Source: Paragorgia papillata
Taxonomy: Eukaryota; Cnidaria; Anthozoa; Scleralcyonacea; Coralliidae
NCBI GenBank assembly: GCA_035771165.1
Contig: JAWNZC010000105.1
Location: 1,017,501 to 1,081,500, forward strand
Direction: 5' to 3'
DNA: 64,000 nucleotides
Shown here piece after piece: positions 20,827 to 31,691 of the stretch. Position numbers and translations under genes: made by a program. The first letter of the stretch is position 1. Each line of letters begins with the position of its first letter. The notes below the pieces were generated by a model. It saw only the letters and a list, made by a program, of their open reading frames with translations. It did no database searches and was not told where the DNA came from.

Positions 20827-21600
20827 TACACTGGATCGCTTTCCCAATTGTAGTAAAGACCTTTCCTAGAGAGAAGACATCACTAGATGTACAATGAGGA
20901 TTACCTTTCAACACTTCAGGTGCAATACATGTGTATTTTGTAGAGTACTTCTTTCCTGTACAGTTATCAATTTTTCTCACCTTGCCAAAATCAATAAGGT
21001 AACCTTTTTTCTTGTAGACTAGCACATTGTCAGTTTTCAGATCACAATGCAAGTGTCCCTTTTGATGAAGATTGTCTAGTGCATCAGTGATGTGATAGCA
21101 AACACGGTACCAATCCTCATTCGACATCGTTGAAAGGGTTTCCTTGAACTTAATAATAATAATAATAATAATAACGATTTATTACGGCATTCCAACTAGT
21201 GGCTCTTCATCCGCAAAAATTACATATATTAACAATTAAGTATAAGTAATACTTGGCTTCAAAATGCAGCTTATGGACTGTCAAGGAATCCATACCATGC
21301 CCAAGAAAATCCATTATAATAGAGTAGGTCTTGCTGCTGACCTGAACACCTAACAAATGTGGCACACATCTGTGAGAAAACAGTTGCATGTAGTATGCTT
21401 CTTGGTAAATTTCTGTCAGATGACTATCAAGTAGCTGCTTTTCCACCACTGGAAAAGTGTTCTTATGCAGCATTGACCAAAAATTTTCTTATGCAGCATT
21501 GGCCATAAGTACCAGACCCAATTATTTTGCCACCATCTAAGTCATCAAGCTCTTCAGGCAGGATTTGAGAAACTGGATAATTCTTAATCTGTTGACCATG
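20807..21600 (-). pseudogene. Protein kinase domain, decayed and truncated
   Basis: Reading the minus strand: a glycine-rich loop IIGSGTYGQC near 21510, then after a small duplication and frame change the N-lobe (LTEIYQEAYYMQLFSHRCVP, then a hinge-like IIMDFLGHGMDSL). After a (TAA)n-containing gap (21145-21172) comes the C-lobe: LDNLHQKGHLHCDLKTDNVL (catalytic loop with Asp and Asn), IDFGKVR (the DFG), IAPEVLKG and DVFSLGKVF. The domain stops in subdomain IX at 20807, where an 84-bp repeat copy begins. A duplicated TTCTTATGCAGCATTG segment after the glycine loop breaks the frame. It is a serine/threonine or tyrosine-like kinase of unassigned family. Confidence 0.75.
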
Positions 21601-22778
21601 TAATGTCTGCTCAATATAAAAGAAAACATACATATATATATATATATATATATTATTTAGTATGTTTGACTGTGCTCAAAAAATTGCTTGAGTGGAAATG
21701 CTACAGCTGTAGACTGTCTTCGCAATGCCAGATGCACTGTGCTTAGCCATTGTTTGACTCAGACTGGCCCAAACAAGTGTAATGATAGTTATAGAAACTC
21801 CTAACTAAATCATGTTTCCTAAAAACCCTTTCAATGATAGTGTGTAATTGACTGACACTGAGGTGATACTTAATAGCATTTTGTTTATTCTAGGATTTTC
21901 TGATTTTGTAATAATTTCAAAATACAAAACCAGTATCAGTGTACTGTAGTTATTTTTATTTGTTTACTTTGATTAAAATATTTCAAGCAAGCTTCTGTTC
22001 TCACCATTTCTTACTTTTTATCTGCCAAGTGACATTTCATTGCCTTATTTTGTTGTGCACTCTTCCACAAATTGTAACATTTTGATGCAAGCTGCTTGTG
22101 ATATTCCGTCTCATTTTGGGCTGCGTACAGCATTTCCAAGCTCCATGCTAGTCTTTGTTTTATGCTTTGTTATTCGTTCTTTGCTTCGTTGATGCCTTTT
22201 CTTTCGTAAATTGCGCGTTATCCGTTTCCCTTCGTTAGAGCGGGCCATGTTTGTTCTAAACAGTAGACAAGATAAGAAATTTGTGCGGGCAAAAGCGCGA
22301 CATACAAATTTGGATATGTTTACCATATTTGTGCATGAGCACGCGCTTGTGATGGACTGGGACGAGTGCGCGGAAAAGCGTTGGCAAGGAAACAGAATAC
22401 CAAAGAGTCATTTAAATTTCAAATCAAATGTGTTCACTGGCGTCGGTTGAAGCTTAAAATGTTATGTATAAGTAATTTCATTGAAAAGGACAACGATTTT
22501 TTTAATGTTATTTGTGGAATGGATAAGAATACAGGGATTACATATTTACAAAAACTACTGTGCCAAACTACTAGTAGTAACGAGTCAGTGAGAGATGAGT
22601 ATATACTACAGTAAACCAACTATGAGCAAACCAAACTGCGAGGTTATTGTGTTCTGATTCTGGATGAATAACTATGTCAACCAGGAATTGTACAGGTAAA
22701 TTATAATATTTTAAAACTATTAATGCATAGTATATATATACACAACCGTTTTGCTCCATCTGAAAATTAATAAGTAAG
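21601..22778. other. Mostly non-coding, with possible upstream kinase exons
   Basis: It contains an (AT)n run (21634-21656). On the minus strand 22015-22162 encodes SLEMLYAAQNETEYHKQL and further helical sequence, ending at a GTAAG donor. 22163-22248 encodes a basic stretch from an ATG, in another frame. These could be 5' exons of the kinase gene, by position and strand only. Nothing else is recognised. Confidence 0.3.
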
Positions 22779-22810
22779 CACGGTGGGGATTTTTTGTCGT
22801 GAAAGCGCTC
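22779..22810 (+). repeat. Left terminal inverted repeat of the CMC-like element
   Basis: 32 bp, CACGGTGG... to ...GAAAGCGCTC. The inverted match at 47289-47320 has one T/C difference. Confidence 0.7.
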
Positions 22811-23023
22811 AGTCATTACCAGTCTCCTAATAGGTCTTATTACGCACGATCATTGTTCTCAGCGCGATGTAAACGCGCATAGTACACGTCCTTTTAAATC
22901 GTTTATTGTCGTTTTATAATCGTATAAATATCGCTGTTTTTCCGATCATAAACGAAGCGTTGACTTCCACGTTTACCTGTCCACCATGGCGGCATCAGTC
23001 TGTGCAAGAAGACTTCTAGCCGA
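22811..23023 (+). other. 5' region of the CMC-like element
   Basis: AT-rich lead with a short plus-strand frame from the ATG at 22986 (MAASVCARRLLAEF) that reaches a stop at the hAT insertion site. It may be a first exon or a 5' untranslated segment. No donor site could be fixed because the hAT duplication lies on it. Confidence 0.3.
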
Positions 23024-23031
23024 GTTCTAGG

Positions 23032-26000
23032 CAGGGGCGTAACTTGGGTTTTAGCATTTGGGGGGTGTAAGCAATTTTTGCCCGAGAAAATCTTCTTCTG
23101 CCCAACAAAAAGGGCGTAGTCCTACAAATTAGTGCTACACATATATTTCCACTATCGCATCATACACTCATACTAATATAACCGTCAAAATGATAGATTG
23201 TCATTAGGTTTGTATCTAGCATCATATTTCAACACACATTATTGCCTTTTTAGCACTTTTTAAACAGAAATGCCGAATAAATTCACAGTGCCCTTTATTT
23301 TCTTATTTTTTCAAAACAATTACTTGCCATTCCTGATTCCTGAATAGTGTTACTTCTTAAACCTAATCTTCAGTTTTCGATTCTTTTTGCCAGCCCAAAC
23401 TTCTAGAACTGCGTCCAGATCGATTGTGCTTGTTAAATCCTTTTCAGCAGCAAGGACAATTAAATCTTCAAGGCGTTCGTCTGACATGGTTGATCGCAGG
23501 AAATTCTTAATGACCTTCATTTTGCTGAAAGTTCTCTCATCTTTTGCCACGCTGACTGGCGCAGTGAACAAAAGTTTGAAAGCTTTATAAATGCCAGGGA
23601 AGATCGACTTGTTGTCATATGCGACTTTACAGACATCATGAACGGTCTTACAAGGCTCTTTGCTCCTGTCAACGACATGTGTAAATATTTCAAATTCTGC
23701 TGCCAGACAAGCAGAATCGACGGTAACTGATGGTGGAAAGAGCTGAAGAACTTCGGCTAGAGGCTTAATCTTTTGCAAGCATTGCATGACGTTATCTCTG
23801 TACTCCATAATGAGCGAATCCAGTACTTCAATCATACACTTTCGGTAGTGTGCATAAAATTCAATCGAAGCTGAAGTGTCTGGATTGTCATCTTTCCGTC
23901 TGCTTATTCTTCTTGCTCTTTTGCAACGAAACTCCTCTTCAGGATCACGATCGAAGGATTTTGCAAACTGAACACTAGCTCTCACTTGGTTGTCCATTTC
24001 TGATTCATTTCTTCTAATCCTTTCTAAAGAAGTAACAGTTCCTTCGATTGATATGAGAGCATCCAATATATGTAATTCCTCCCTCTGCATTTCCATTGTA
24101 AGGATTTTGGTCATCTTCATGATCAAACGCATGAACATCAACGCAAATATAAAATCGAATTGTAGCACTTTATTGTGAAGAGCAGCGGCTCTGGTCTTCG
24201 CCAATGATTCTATGCCATCCATCCTCGATAAGGTCAACAAAGCGTCTTTGATTGCTTCGAATGATCTCCACATGGCTTCTATCGATTCACTCCTGTATAC
24301 CCAGCGAGTCTTGGAAAGGTTACGCAGCTTAAGTGCATTCTCTACATTCTTAAGCTCTGCTTGCAGAACAGCATTTCGCTTGCAACTTTTACTAAAGAAA
24401 ACATAAAGCTCTTCCAATAAGTCATACATCTGAGTAAACAAGGCCGTTTTGGAGCAGTGTTCATTGAATGTATTCGACCGATGACCTTGGCAGGGGATGT
24501 AAGGAATGCTACGTCCCATCAAAGTTTGCAAGCATTTTTGGCTTCCTTTGAAAATTCCTGACATAGATGCTGTGTAATCGTAGGACTGGTAAACCAGCCC
24601 ATCTTTGCTTCCGATTTTTGATTCGAGAGACTGTAAGACCTCTTTTGCTTGACCCTCGCCAGTCTTGTCCGTAGTTTCCTTCATTTCCAAAACTCTTTCC
24701 CTTGGCTGATTTTCTTCATCGACGTACCGCACCGCCACGACAAGCCTATCAGTATTAGCTGTGTCAGGGGAAGTGTCAGCCATAACTGAGTACATTTCTG
24801 CAGAATCAATTTCATTGACAACACGACGTTTGACATCCTCAGCTAAAATGTTGATGAATTCATTTTGGGAGGCAGCAGATAAGTAATTCACAGAATATCG
24901 CTTCATATTTTCGTCTGATAACCAGAACTTTAAATGACTATTATGTCGGGCCACAAGATTTGTTATCTGGAGAAAATTTCCATCAGCATCTACATTGGTG
25001 CCTCTGAATGCCAGTTGTTGTCTTCCAAGTGTTCTAGCAATATCCAATAAAATCTTTATGATTTCCTGGTTTCGTAAGTTGTTTTCTTCCTCTTGAATCT
25101 TGGCCGCCCTCAACTGCTTATTTAGCATAACATCGACATGCTTCATGCTGTGTGCAAACTGGGCAAGATCACTCAATGCAGCTTTATGTGCTTGGCTGGA
25201 GAAATGTTGCGCTAATTTTCCTTTCTTTTCTTTGCCGACGCTTTTCATTTTGTCCCATCCTTTAACGCCTCTAACCCAAGCATCAGAGGATTTCTCTCTT
25301 CCTGCTCCAGTCGGAAATAGACAACAAACGAAACACGAGGCTGTGTCTTCTTTCACACTATACTCCAGATGGGGAAATTCCTTAAACCACCCGCTCGAAA
25401 ATCGGCACTGTTTTTTTGTTGAGATATCTGGGCTTTCTGGATAGCGCTTCAGCTTTGGTTGGTAGGGGCCATTCTCAATGATCGTTTGTTTCTGTTGGTC
25501 GCTTAATGTCCTTGGGCGGTCAGAAGGGTCCCGAAGAGAAGCAAAATCGTCGTCAACTTGTACCATGCCAATTTCTAAGTTACTTTCACGAATCTTTTGG
25601 AGCGTAGCTGTACAGTTTTTCTCTATATTTGTTGAAAGTTCTCTCACTTTTGAAACTGCCTCAAGTACATCTGTCAATAGTTCTTCAGGGTAAATAACTT
25701 CGGATGAAAATGCTTTGGTCATAATACTATCACACTGGTGAGTGTAATCTACTAATATCTTGATTTCTGCTGCATGGACTGTCCAAGGATCGTCTGGATT
25801 ATTTGAGATTTGTATATCAAGATCATCGTTTGCTTTACCTTCATTCATTTTAGTGGTTTCACTGACATCACTGTCAATCTGTTGTTAATAAAAGATCAGA
25901 GTCATAAGACTGAGCAATGATTAAAAAAAGAATGAGCTATACATGTAAGAAAAACCCAGCCTGAATGTGCTTTCAAATCTTGTTAAGTTTTTATATTTCT

Positions 26001-27590
26001 AATAGAGTGTGAATGCTATACTTGTATGAAAGTTGTATCCTGGCAATAAAAAAATTGAAAACAACATTTGCAAATGTTCCAAGAAAGTTGCACCTATTAC
26101 CAACTTCTATTACCAATTGAAATACAATCACCTCTTCTTCCTCTAAAATTGAGAATATCCTATCAGTTGATGCTGGCTTGTTCACATCTTCACAAGACAG
26201 TTTTACATCATCATCATCAATTGTTTCATCATCATCATTTTCATCAATTGATTCGTCCTGAACACATTCATAGACTGATTCTCTATCTACCGATTCTTGA
26301 TCTTTATCAACATGTTCACCAACTCCCTATATATGATGACGATATTAATATATTATGTATGAGTTTTTCAAAGTTATAATAGAAACAAATTGAACAGCTT
26401 AACAGTTGCATAAAATCTAGACTTGTCTTATGTTTCACTTTATCATCATGTTCTTTAAATGACTTATTTGTTTATTTACAAACTATTTACTTATTTTTAT
26501 TTATTTTTTATATTATATAAACTATTTACCTTTTGTAATACGCCACTTTGGTTTTCAAAAACTGTGTCAAATGACCCTTTGAACAGGTGACTATTAACAT
26601 TCTCAGGAACTGTAACTATTGGAAGTAAATCTTTCTGAAATAACATGAAATTGATTAATAGCAGATTGCAATTTGCAAATAGCATCAAATTCAGTCGGTC
26701 AACATTTAATTAGAGCCTTCTAAAATTCCAGGTAGTACAACTGTACAAATAGAGCATTTTCCTCTTTCCACTCGACTTTTCAGGGGCATCGGCGGAATTT
26801 TATTCTTACCTTACCAAATTGAAGCGTTGTTTGAGCTGCTTCCACCACAACTTTTGAGGTGCCAAGTCCCTTGTGCTTGTTTAAGTTATGCTTATCAAAG
26901 TGATCGCTGTTCATTTCTTTCCCACATATTTTGCATATGACTTTACATCTGTACTGCCTTTTGCGCTGAGTTTTTAGCTTCTTTTGAGGGGGATCAGGTG
27001 CAATTTCTTTGCCTAATCGAAGCCGGGAAAATATAAAAATTCTAATGTCAAAATCAAAATAGCTACTCGATTGCTCGGTAGCATGTCACCGTGTTAAAAA
27101 TAAAAGCAGTCAGCAGTGATACTGATATTATAACTTACCATCCATGGCATTTGCATATGCTCCACTTCGTGAACAGGCAAAAGGAAAGCTGGAAAGGTCG
27201 AAATCACTGATCCAAATCTGACACAAATACGTCCGTGACTGCCATTACCATAATAACACGTTTTGATTATTGAGCCCACGTTATCCTCAAGTTTTTGTAA
27301 GTACTTCATTTATCTGTGATCAAAATACATCATGACTCCCAAAACACACTAATTCCCGAGCCCCTCCGCTGAGGCAAGTTTCCTTCCCAGGCCTAAACAA
27401 CAATATTCGATCAATCTTGCAATTCTCCAATACGGTGTTTTCGTTCTTTTTTACAAACTCAGAAGTAAGCGTAAGATTTTTTTGCCCGACAAATAGCATG
27501 TACTTTGGAGAAATTGCCCGACAAAAGTGCATTTCTGAACATTGGGGGGGTGTCACACCCCCCCACACACACCCAGGAGTTACGCCCCTG
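23032..27590 (-). mobile_element. Complete hAT transposon
   Basis: The ends are inverted: CAGGGGCGTAACT at 23032 and its complement ending at 27590. The identical 8-bp GTTCTAGG flanks both sides (23024-23031 and 27591-27598), the target duplication length of hAT elements. The 4,559-bp body carries one multi-exon transposase gene on the minus strand. It is inserted in the 5' part of the CMC-like element. Confidence 0.93.
23350..27309 (-). CDS. hAT transposase, multi-exon (TTF-type finger, DUF4371-like, dimerisation domain)
   Basis: The main exon (25878-23350) is open for 842 codons. Upstream phase-0 exons with GT-AG sites are 26326-26132 (acidic), 26634-26530, and one ending at 26810 with a C2H2 finger (CKVICKICGKEMNSDHFDKH). 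A first exon from the ATG at 27309 to a GTAAGT donor near 27139 is possible, but its junction phase is not settled. The main exon has the TTF-type finger (SGWFKEFPHLEYS, ASCFVCCLFP, GWDKM), then a DUF4371-like RNase H region (NLVARHNSHLKFW, YSVMADTSPDTANTDRLVV, GLVYQSYDYTASMSGIFKG, CQGHRSNTFNEHC). The C-terminal dimerisation block is PVSVAKDERTFSKMKVIKN...LRSTMSDERLEDL. It resembles ZMYM1-like hAT proteins. No internal stop is visible, so it may be intact. Confidence 0.88.
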
Positions 27591-27737
27591 GTTCTAGGAT
27601 GTGTTTTTTTTCTACCTGGGTTAGTCCGAACTGGACCAATTTGTGATAGCGTTCTTTCAAAGTATATGTGATTTTCAGGATAATTAACGAAATGTCTTGA
27701 AATCCGAAACGAGGGCACTGTCGAGCAAGGGTCGTAG

Positions 27738-27783
27738 ATTCTTTTGATGAAATATCTTCTTTGAGATATTTCATCAAAAGAAT
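27738..27783. repeat. Perfect 20-bp hairpin
   Basis: Arms 27738-27757 and 27764-27783 are perfect complements (ATTCTTTTGATGAAATATCT) around a 6-nt loop. It lies just upstream of a splice-donor-like AAAG|GTACAGT in the CMC-like element. Confidence 0.9.
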
Positions 27784-29020
27784 GCACCATTAAAGACCTC
27801 AAAAGAAAGGTACAGTACTTGTTGTATAAATATTCTAAGCAGTTTGCCTGATATGTTGTTATTTAGTAGTTGTTCTTATTGCTATTATTAGGTATATTCT
27901 AAAAACAAACAGAGCTCTGCATATTATATGTAATGCTCCTGATACTCATCATTTAGGCATTAAAAAAAGCTAAGTTTGTGAATAATTAGTAATTCAATGT
28001 CTTCTGAACCTGCTTTGAACTGATCTTTGTAAAGCTCTTATAAGTTGTCTTTTGTCGATGATGTTGTTGTATTGTCTATATTTAAAGTACTATCCAAAGG
28101 TTTTAAAATAATTCCACCTAATTATTACAGTATATATTTGCTTTCTTTATAGAGGGAGTTGTTGCTGAATGAACAAGTAAAGATTCCTCGTAAATCATTT
28201 GCAAGGAGACCATCAGTTTGCAATGCATCATGCAGTGAAAAGCTTGATGTTCCTAGTAGTGTTGCAAGAAAAAGGAGAAAGCTGATTGACAATGCTAAGG
28301 CAGTAAATTCAATAGCTTCCGATGACACGGCATCTCAAAGAAAGTATGCATTGAATGGTTTGTGGAACACTTTTATAAATACTGCCAGTGATCATGAGGT
28401 AAAGGAATACATACAAAACTCTCCAATAGTAATGGAGAAAGTTATTCCCTCGATTGTGAATACAGCAGTAAAGAAGTATGAACATAGCAAAAATTTAATG
28501 AGATCTGTGGGAGTCCTATATGAAGGGGTATCTCCAGTAAGAAACAGTCCTATATGAAGGGGTATCTCCAGTAAGAAACAGTATAACCGAAAGCGAAGCA
28601 GAGAAGTGTTCGAAGTTGATCCAAGTGAGAAAAACACCAGATAACGTACATGAACAGTTGTAAAGTTCCCAAACTAGCATCATACAAAACAGTTATGAAG
28701 TTTGTTGATGCTGTTGTTATTGGTGAAGTGAAAGACGTTCCAAGAGCTAGAAAAAACAAATTTGACAAAGGGATGTACCAACTGCAATATGAGGATGAAA
28801 TTGGTGACTTCCATCCTGCTGTGTCAGGATGTTGTACGGACCTAGAGTCCTTTTTAATTAAATTGGCAAGCTTATACCTAGTTATTAATAGCAAGCGCCC
28901 GGGTTACCTGAATTGGTTTGGGCTTTCCAAGGGCTCTTTTCATGTTGCATTAGGTGCAGATGGGGCCCCATTTGGCAAATATAACCAAGCAACGGCTTTT
29001 TTTAATTTGGGTGACCGGGT
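27784..29020 (+). pseudogene. CMC-like element protein, N-terminal part (DGAPFG family)
   Basis: A short exon ends at an AAAG|GTACAGT donor (27809); the acceptor TTTATAG|AGGGAG at 28152 opens the main exon, in frame. It encodes a basic stretch and a helical domain (YALNGLWNTFINTASDHEVK, IVNTAVKKYEHSKNLMRSVG). A 34-bp tandem duplication (28513-28546, 28547-28580) shifts the frame. Then ASYKTVMKFVDAVVIGEVKD, LSKGSFHVALGADGAPFGKY and NLGDRV lead into the Polinton insertion. From family memory, proteins with GADGAPFGK and ANCSE are a multi-copy group in cnidarians and other aquatic animals with no assigned function. I interpret D in DGAPFG as a possible transposase catalytic residue. Confidence 0.6.
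28513..28580 (+). repeat. 34-bp tandem duplication
   Basis: GTCCTATATGAAGGGGTATC... repeats exactly with a period of 34. The number is not a multiple of three, so it breaks the reading frame. Confidence 0.95.
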
Positions 29021-29026
29021 GGCAGG
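29021..29026. repeat. Polinton target duplication, left copy
   Basis: GGCAGG; the right copy at 44206-44211 is GGCAAG. The right version continues the interrupted protein codons, so the left copy has the mutation. Confidence 0.8.
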
Positions 29027-29519
29027 AGTAGTAGGGAAGGGCGGGTTCTGGCTCATTTTGAAATCATGCTCTTTTTTTTAGTCCACCATTTTGAATTTTT
29101 TAAATATTCACATTTTTTTAAATTTGAATTTTTTAAATATTCACATTTTTTTAAATTTGAATATTTTCACATTTACCATTTTCGAAATCGTCCTTTTACA
29201 TTCACCATCCGCCATTTTGAATTTTCCGAAAAGCCGAAGCCGAAGTCTGTTGCCATTTTTCCGAATTGCCGATTACCAGTATCCGACATTTTTTACACAC
29301 TCCCAGTATCCTAAATATTTTTTCCGCTGCTCCGCTTGCCTAATATTTTTATGGCCGATTGCCAAAGTCCGAATTCCGTCTTCGCAAATTACTCTTTTGT
29401 CGTCGTTTGCCGAAAGCGCTATCTTGTTAATGTGTTCCGTATAAATCTCGTGCTGCCGGCTTCTGAATGTGTTCATGCCTTTCATGATGTGTTTTCCGGA
29501 AAATAAGCAGGATTTGTAA
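29027..29519 (+). repeat. Polinton left terminal inverted repeat
   Basis: 493 bp, GGGCGGGTTCTGGCTCATTT near the start. It includes short T-rich tandem units (about 29085-29165). Its inner part is an antisense copy of the last 83 codons of the polymerase gene, which lies at the other end of the element. The frames inside it are shadows. Confidence 0.95.
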
Positions 29520-29539
29520 AATAATGGTTTAAATAAAAA

Positions 29540-30277
29540 ATGAGTATACACTATGGTTTTGACAAATATTATGACAAACATAAAATTGTGTTACCAGATC
29601 AAAAACAATATAAAACTGTTTTTGATGTTAACTTATTGAAAGCTGTTAAATCTGGACAAGCCGATAAAGGTGTTAGAGTTGGTAGAGTGCAAGACAATGA
29701 ATATTCACTTTTTCAAAACGAGTATAGGAGAGGACCAATACCTGGATTAGATTTTATACAAAATACCAGAAAGTGCTTTATGATATTTAAATGTCCGGAA
29801 ATGGTTAATATTAACATTTCTATATTTATCGTGTTACGCGTTATTGGCAACACCAACAATTCAGGAAAATGGGCATACATTATTGGCAACGATAATGGAG
29901 GTTATGACAAATTTATTGGTTACAAGTCTAACACACTAAACCAGTTATCGTATGGTGGTGGTTTTCCAGTTAAAGAATATAACTGCACCATTCAAAGCGA
30001 TGTTAACATTCTTGATAAACATTTGGTATCATGTCATTGGTTATTGAATGGAAGTTGTTTGTATATTAACGGTGTAAAGTCGGTAGATTCTGATTTTTCT
30101 GCAAATCCAAGAAGTATTGGTGAAACATGTGGAACAATATTTGTTAACGATAGGTTTACAGGAACCACTGGACCACTATCAAAACCTTTCACAGGAGAGA
30201 TTTACGATATAAAAGTAATTAGCGGATTTTTAGAGACGGATGATATAAATAACCAAAAAAATAATGACCGCCCATAA
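29540..30277 (+). CDS. Polinton cargo: lectin/LamG-like protein
   Basis: 245 residues, the first gene inside the left repeat. The middle and end look like a concanavalin-A/laminin-G-type beta-sandwich: ISIFIVLRVI, SGKWAYIIGNDNGGYDKFIG, LVSCHWLLNGSCLYINGVKS (the characteristic 'W...NG...LYINGV' strand pair), and EIYDIKVISG near the C-terminus. No signal peptide is seen. This fold in viral elements can be a surface or attachment-type protein, but the role here is inference. The hairpin at 30318-30345 follows the gene. The call rests on motif resemblance only. Confidence 0.55.
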   Translation: MSIHYGFDKYYDKHKIVLPDQKQYKTVFDVNLLKAVKSGQADKGVRVGRVQDNEYSLFQNEYRRGPIPGLDFIQNTRKCFMIFKCPEMVNINISIFIVLRVIGNTNNSGKWAYIIGNDNGGYDKFIGYKSNTLNQLSYGGGFPVKEYNCTIQSDVNILDKHLVSCHWLLNGSCLYINGVKSVDSDFSANPRSIGETCGTIFVNDRFTGTTGPLSKPFTGEIYDIKVISGFLETDDINNQKNNDRP

Positions 30278-30703
30278 AATTTTCTAAGCGGAAAAAACAC
30301 TGGCCTGACCGGAAACTAAATTCCTAAGATTTTTCTTAGGAATTTTTATACTTTTTACCAGCATATTTTATCCCTATTAATTTGGATATAAACAGTTGAT
30401 TTAAGCTTTATTGGGTGTTCAAGGATGAAATTAACACAATATCCTTTAGAAAGAATTATATCATTTATAACCATTTTAAACATTGCTCTTAGCGCAATAG
30501 CGAGTTCTCCCCGTCTTGGATGATATTGAACTACTTCAATAAAAGCATAAATTTTTTCAAGTGATTCAAATGGAATAAAAAAGCCTTTACAAACTTTTTA
30601 AAAAAAATTTTTTAAAGCAGGCATCTTGTTTTGAGTCATTAAATCTGATAATTTATATATAATCGGATACATGTTTTCTAGCTTTATTATAGTAATGAAA
30701 GAG
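30278..30703. other. Intergenic region in the Polinton
   Basis: A/T-rich. It contains the hairpin at 30318-30345 and, near 30681-30693, CTTTATTATAG, which is the inverse of the plus-strand promoter-like motif that follows at 30704. A minus-strand frame segment around 30380-30600 has no start and is not called. Confidence 0.5.
30318..30345 (+). terminator. 3' hairpin after the lectin-like gene
   Basis: Arms AAATTCCTAAG and CTTAGGAATTT, 6-nt loop, followed by T-rich sequence. Confidence 0.5.
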
Positions 30704-30717
30704 CTATAATAAAGAGA
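30704..30717 (+). promoter_or_regulatory. CTATAATAAA motif upstream of the PriCT-like gene
   Basis: CTATAATAAAGAGA ends two bases before the ATG at 30719. The same motif precedes the genes at 31692 and 40050, so it is a candidate Polinton promoter class. Confidence 0.55.
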
Positions 30718-30718
30718 T

Positions 30719-31609
30719 ATGATTAAAGAATTAACTTTTTACATTAGTCAACTTTCGCTAAAGCGCGCACAAATTTATTCAAAAGATTGGTGGACCGTTG
30801 GTTATATAATTTACAAACAAACCAAAGGAAGTGAAGAAGGATGCAATCTTTGGCATGAATTTTCAAGTCGAGATACAAAAAGATATTCTAAATGCGTTTG
30901 TGATAAAAAATGGGAATCATTCAAAAAAGCCAGTTACCCAATTTCTATCCGTAAACTTACATCATTTGTAAATGATGATGGTGGAACAATATACAATCCA
31001 AATCATAGTCATTTCATTGAAAGTGAAGAAATGCGAAATTTTGTTTACACAATTATAATACCAAAACTTTCAATACGAAGAATGAGAAATATGGATGCAC
31101 TTATTAACTTATGTTCCACGATGTATCATATGTCATCAGGAAAGGACAGAGATGCAATGTTAAAAGTTAGCAATAGGATTAAAGACACACATTTAAAAAG
31201 AACTTTTATTGGAATCTGGAATCATAAAAGATTTAATTATATTAACACAATTAATGATATCATTTTTTGGCACAATAGTGATGAAAAAGAAAAACCTCAT
31301 CCAAGAGCAATCAACATCAAACTATATACCCACGATAACCCGCTTTGGTTAGAACAAACTACTAACTACTTAAAATCATATGACAACGCGGGCTATACAC
31401 CAAGATATTTTAAAGCGGACAAAAAAGAGCGTGAAAAATTAAAACTAGCCGTAGCAAGGCGGAAGGATGCAATTTTCAAAGCAGATTTAAAATTACATTT
31501 AGATACAGATTCAATATGTTGTTACAAAATTGGTGAAACATATAAAAGTAAATATGATATAACAAGGGATTTATGTAATTTAGTAATGTCAGTGTCAGAA
31601 GATTGTTAA
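30719..31609 (+). CDS. Polinton cargo: PriCT-2-like protein
   Basis: 296 residues. The N-terminal third resembles the primase C-terminal domain PriCT-2 of viral and plasmid primases: WWTVGYIIYKQTKG, NLWHEFSSRDTKRYSKCVC and KKWESFKK, in the typical order 'W..VG', 'W..FS', 'C...W'. The rest is basic and helical (NRIKDTHLKRTFIGIWNHKR, then KADKKEREKLKLAVARRKD) with no motif I know. No helicase Walker box is present, so it would be a stand-alone PriCT protein, perhaps an accessory to the DNA polymerase. ATG follows the CTATAATAAA motif. A hairpin closes the gene. Confidence 0.6.
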   Translation: MIKELTFYISQLSLKRAQIYSKDWWTVGYIIYKQTKGSEEGCNLWHEFSSRDTKRYSKCVCDKKWESFKKASYPISIRKLTSFVNDDGGTIYNPNHSHFIESEEMRNFVYTIIIPKLSIRRMRNMDALINLCSTMYHMSSGKDRDAMLKVSNRIKDTHLKRTFIGIWNHKRFNYINTINDIIFWHNSDEKEKPHPRAINIKLYTHDNPLWLEQTTNYLKSYDNAGYTPRYFKADKKEREKLKLAVARRKDAIFKADLKLHLDTDSICCYKIGETYKSKYDITRDLCNLVMSVSEDC

Positions 31610-31616
31610 ATGATTA

Positions 31617-31654
31617 ATTTTAATTTCTAAGATTTTTTTCTTAGAAATTAAAAT
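31617..31654 (+). terminator. 3' hairpin after the PriCT-like gene
   Basis: 15-bp arms ATTTTAATTTCTAAG / CTTAGAAATTAAAAT around an 8-nt loop, starting within a few bases of the stop codon. Confidence 0.55.
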
Positions 31655-31671
31655 GAATTTATTCTAAAACA

Positions 31672-31685
31672 CTATAATAAAAGGA
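31672..31685 (+). promoter_or_regulatory. CTATAATAAA motif upstream of the acidic protein gene
   Basis: CTATAATAAAAGGA, six bases before the ATG at 31692. Confidence 0.55.
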
Positions 31686-31691
31686 AGAACA

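Noticed and set aside
27320..27802. 160-residue minus frame across the hAT end
   Set aside because: It crosses the transposon boundary and has no family features.
29066..29444. Phe-rich frames in the left Polinton repeat
   Set aside because: Antisense and T-rich shadows; identical frames occur in the right repeat over polymerase coding.
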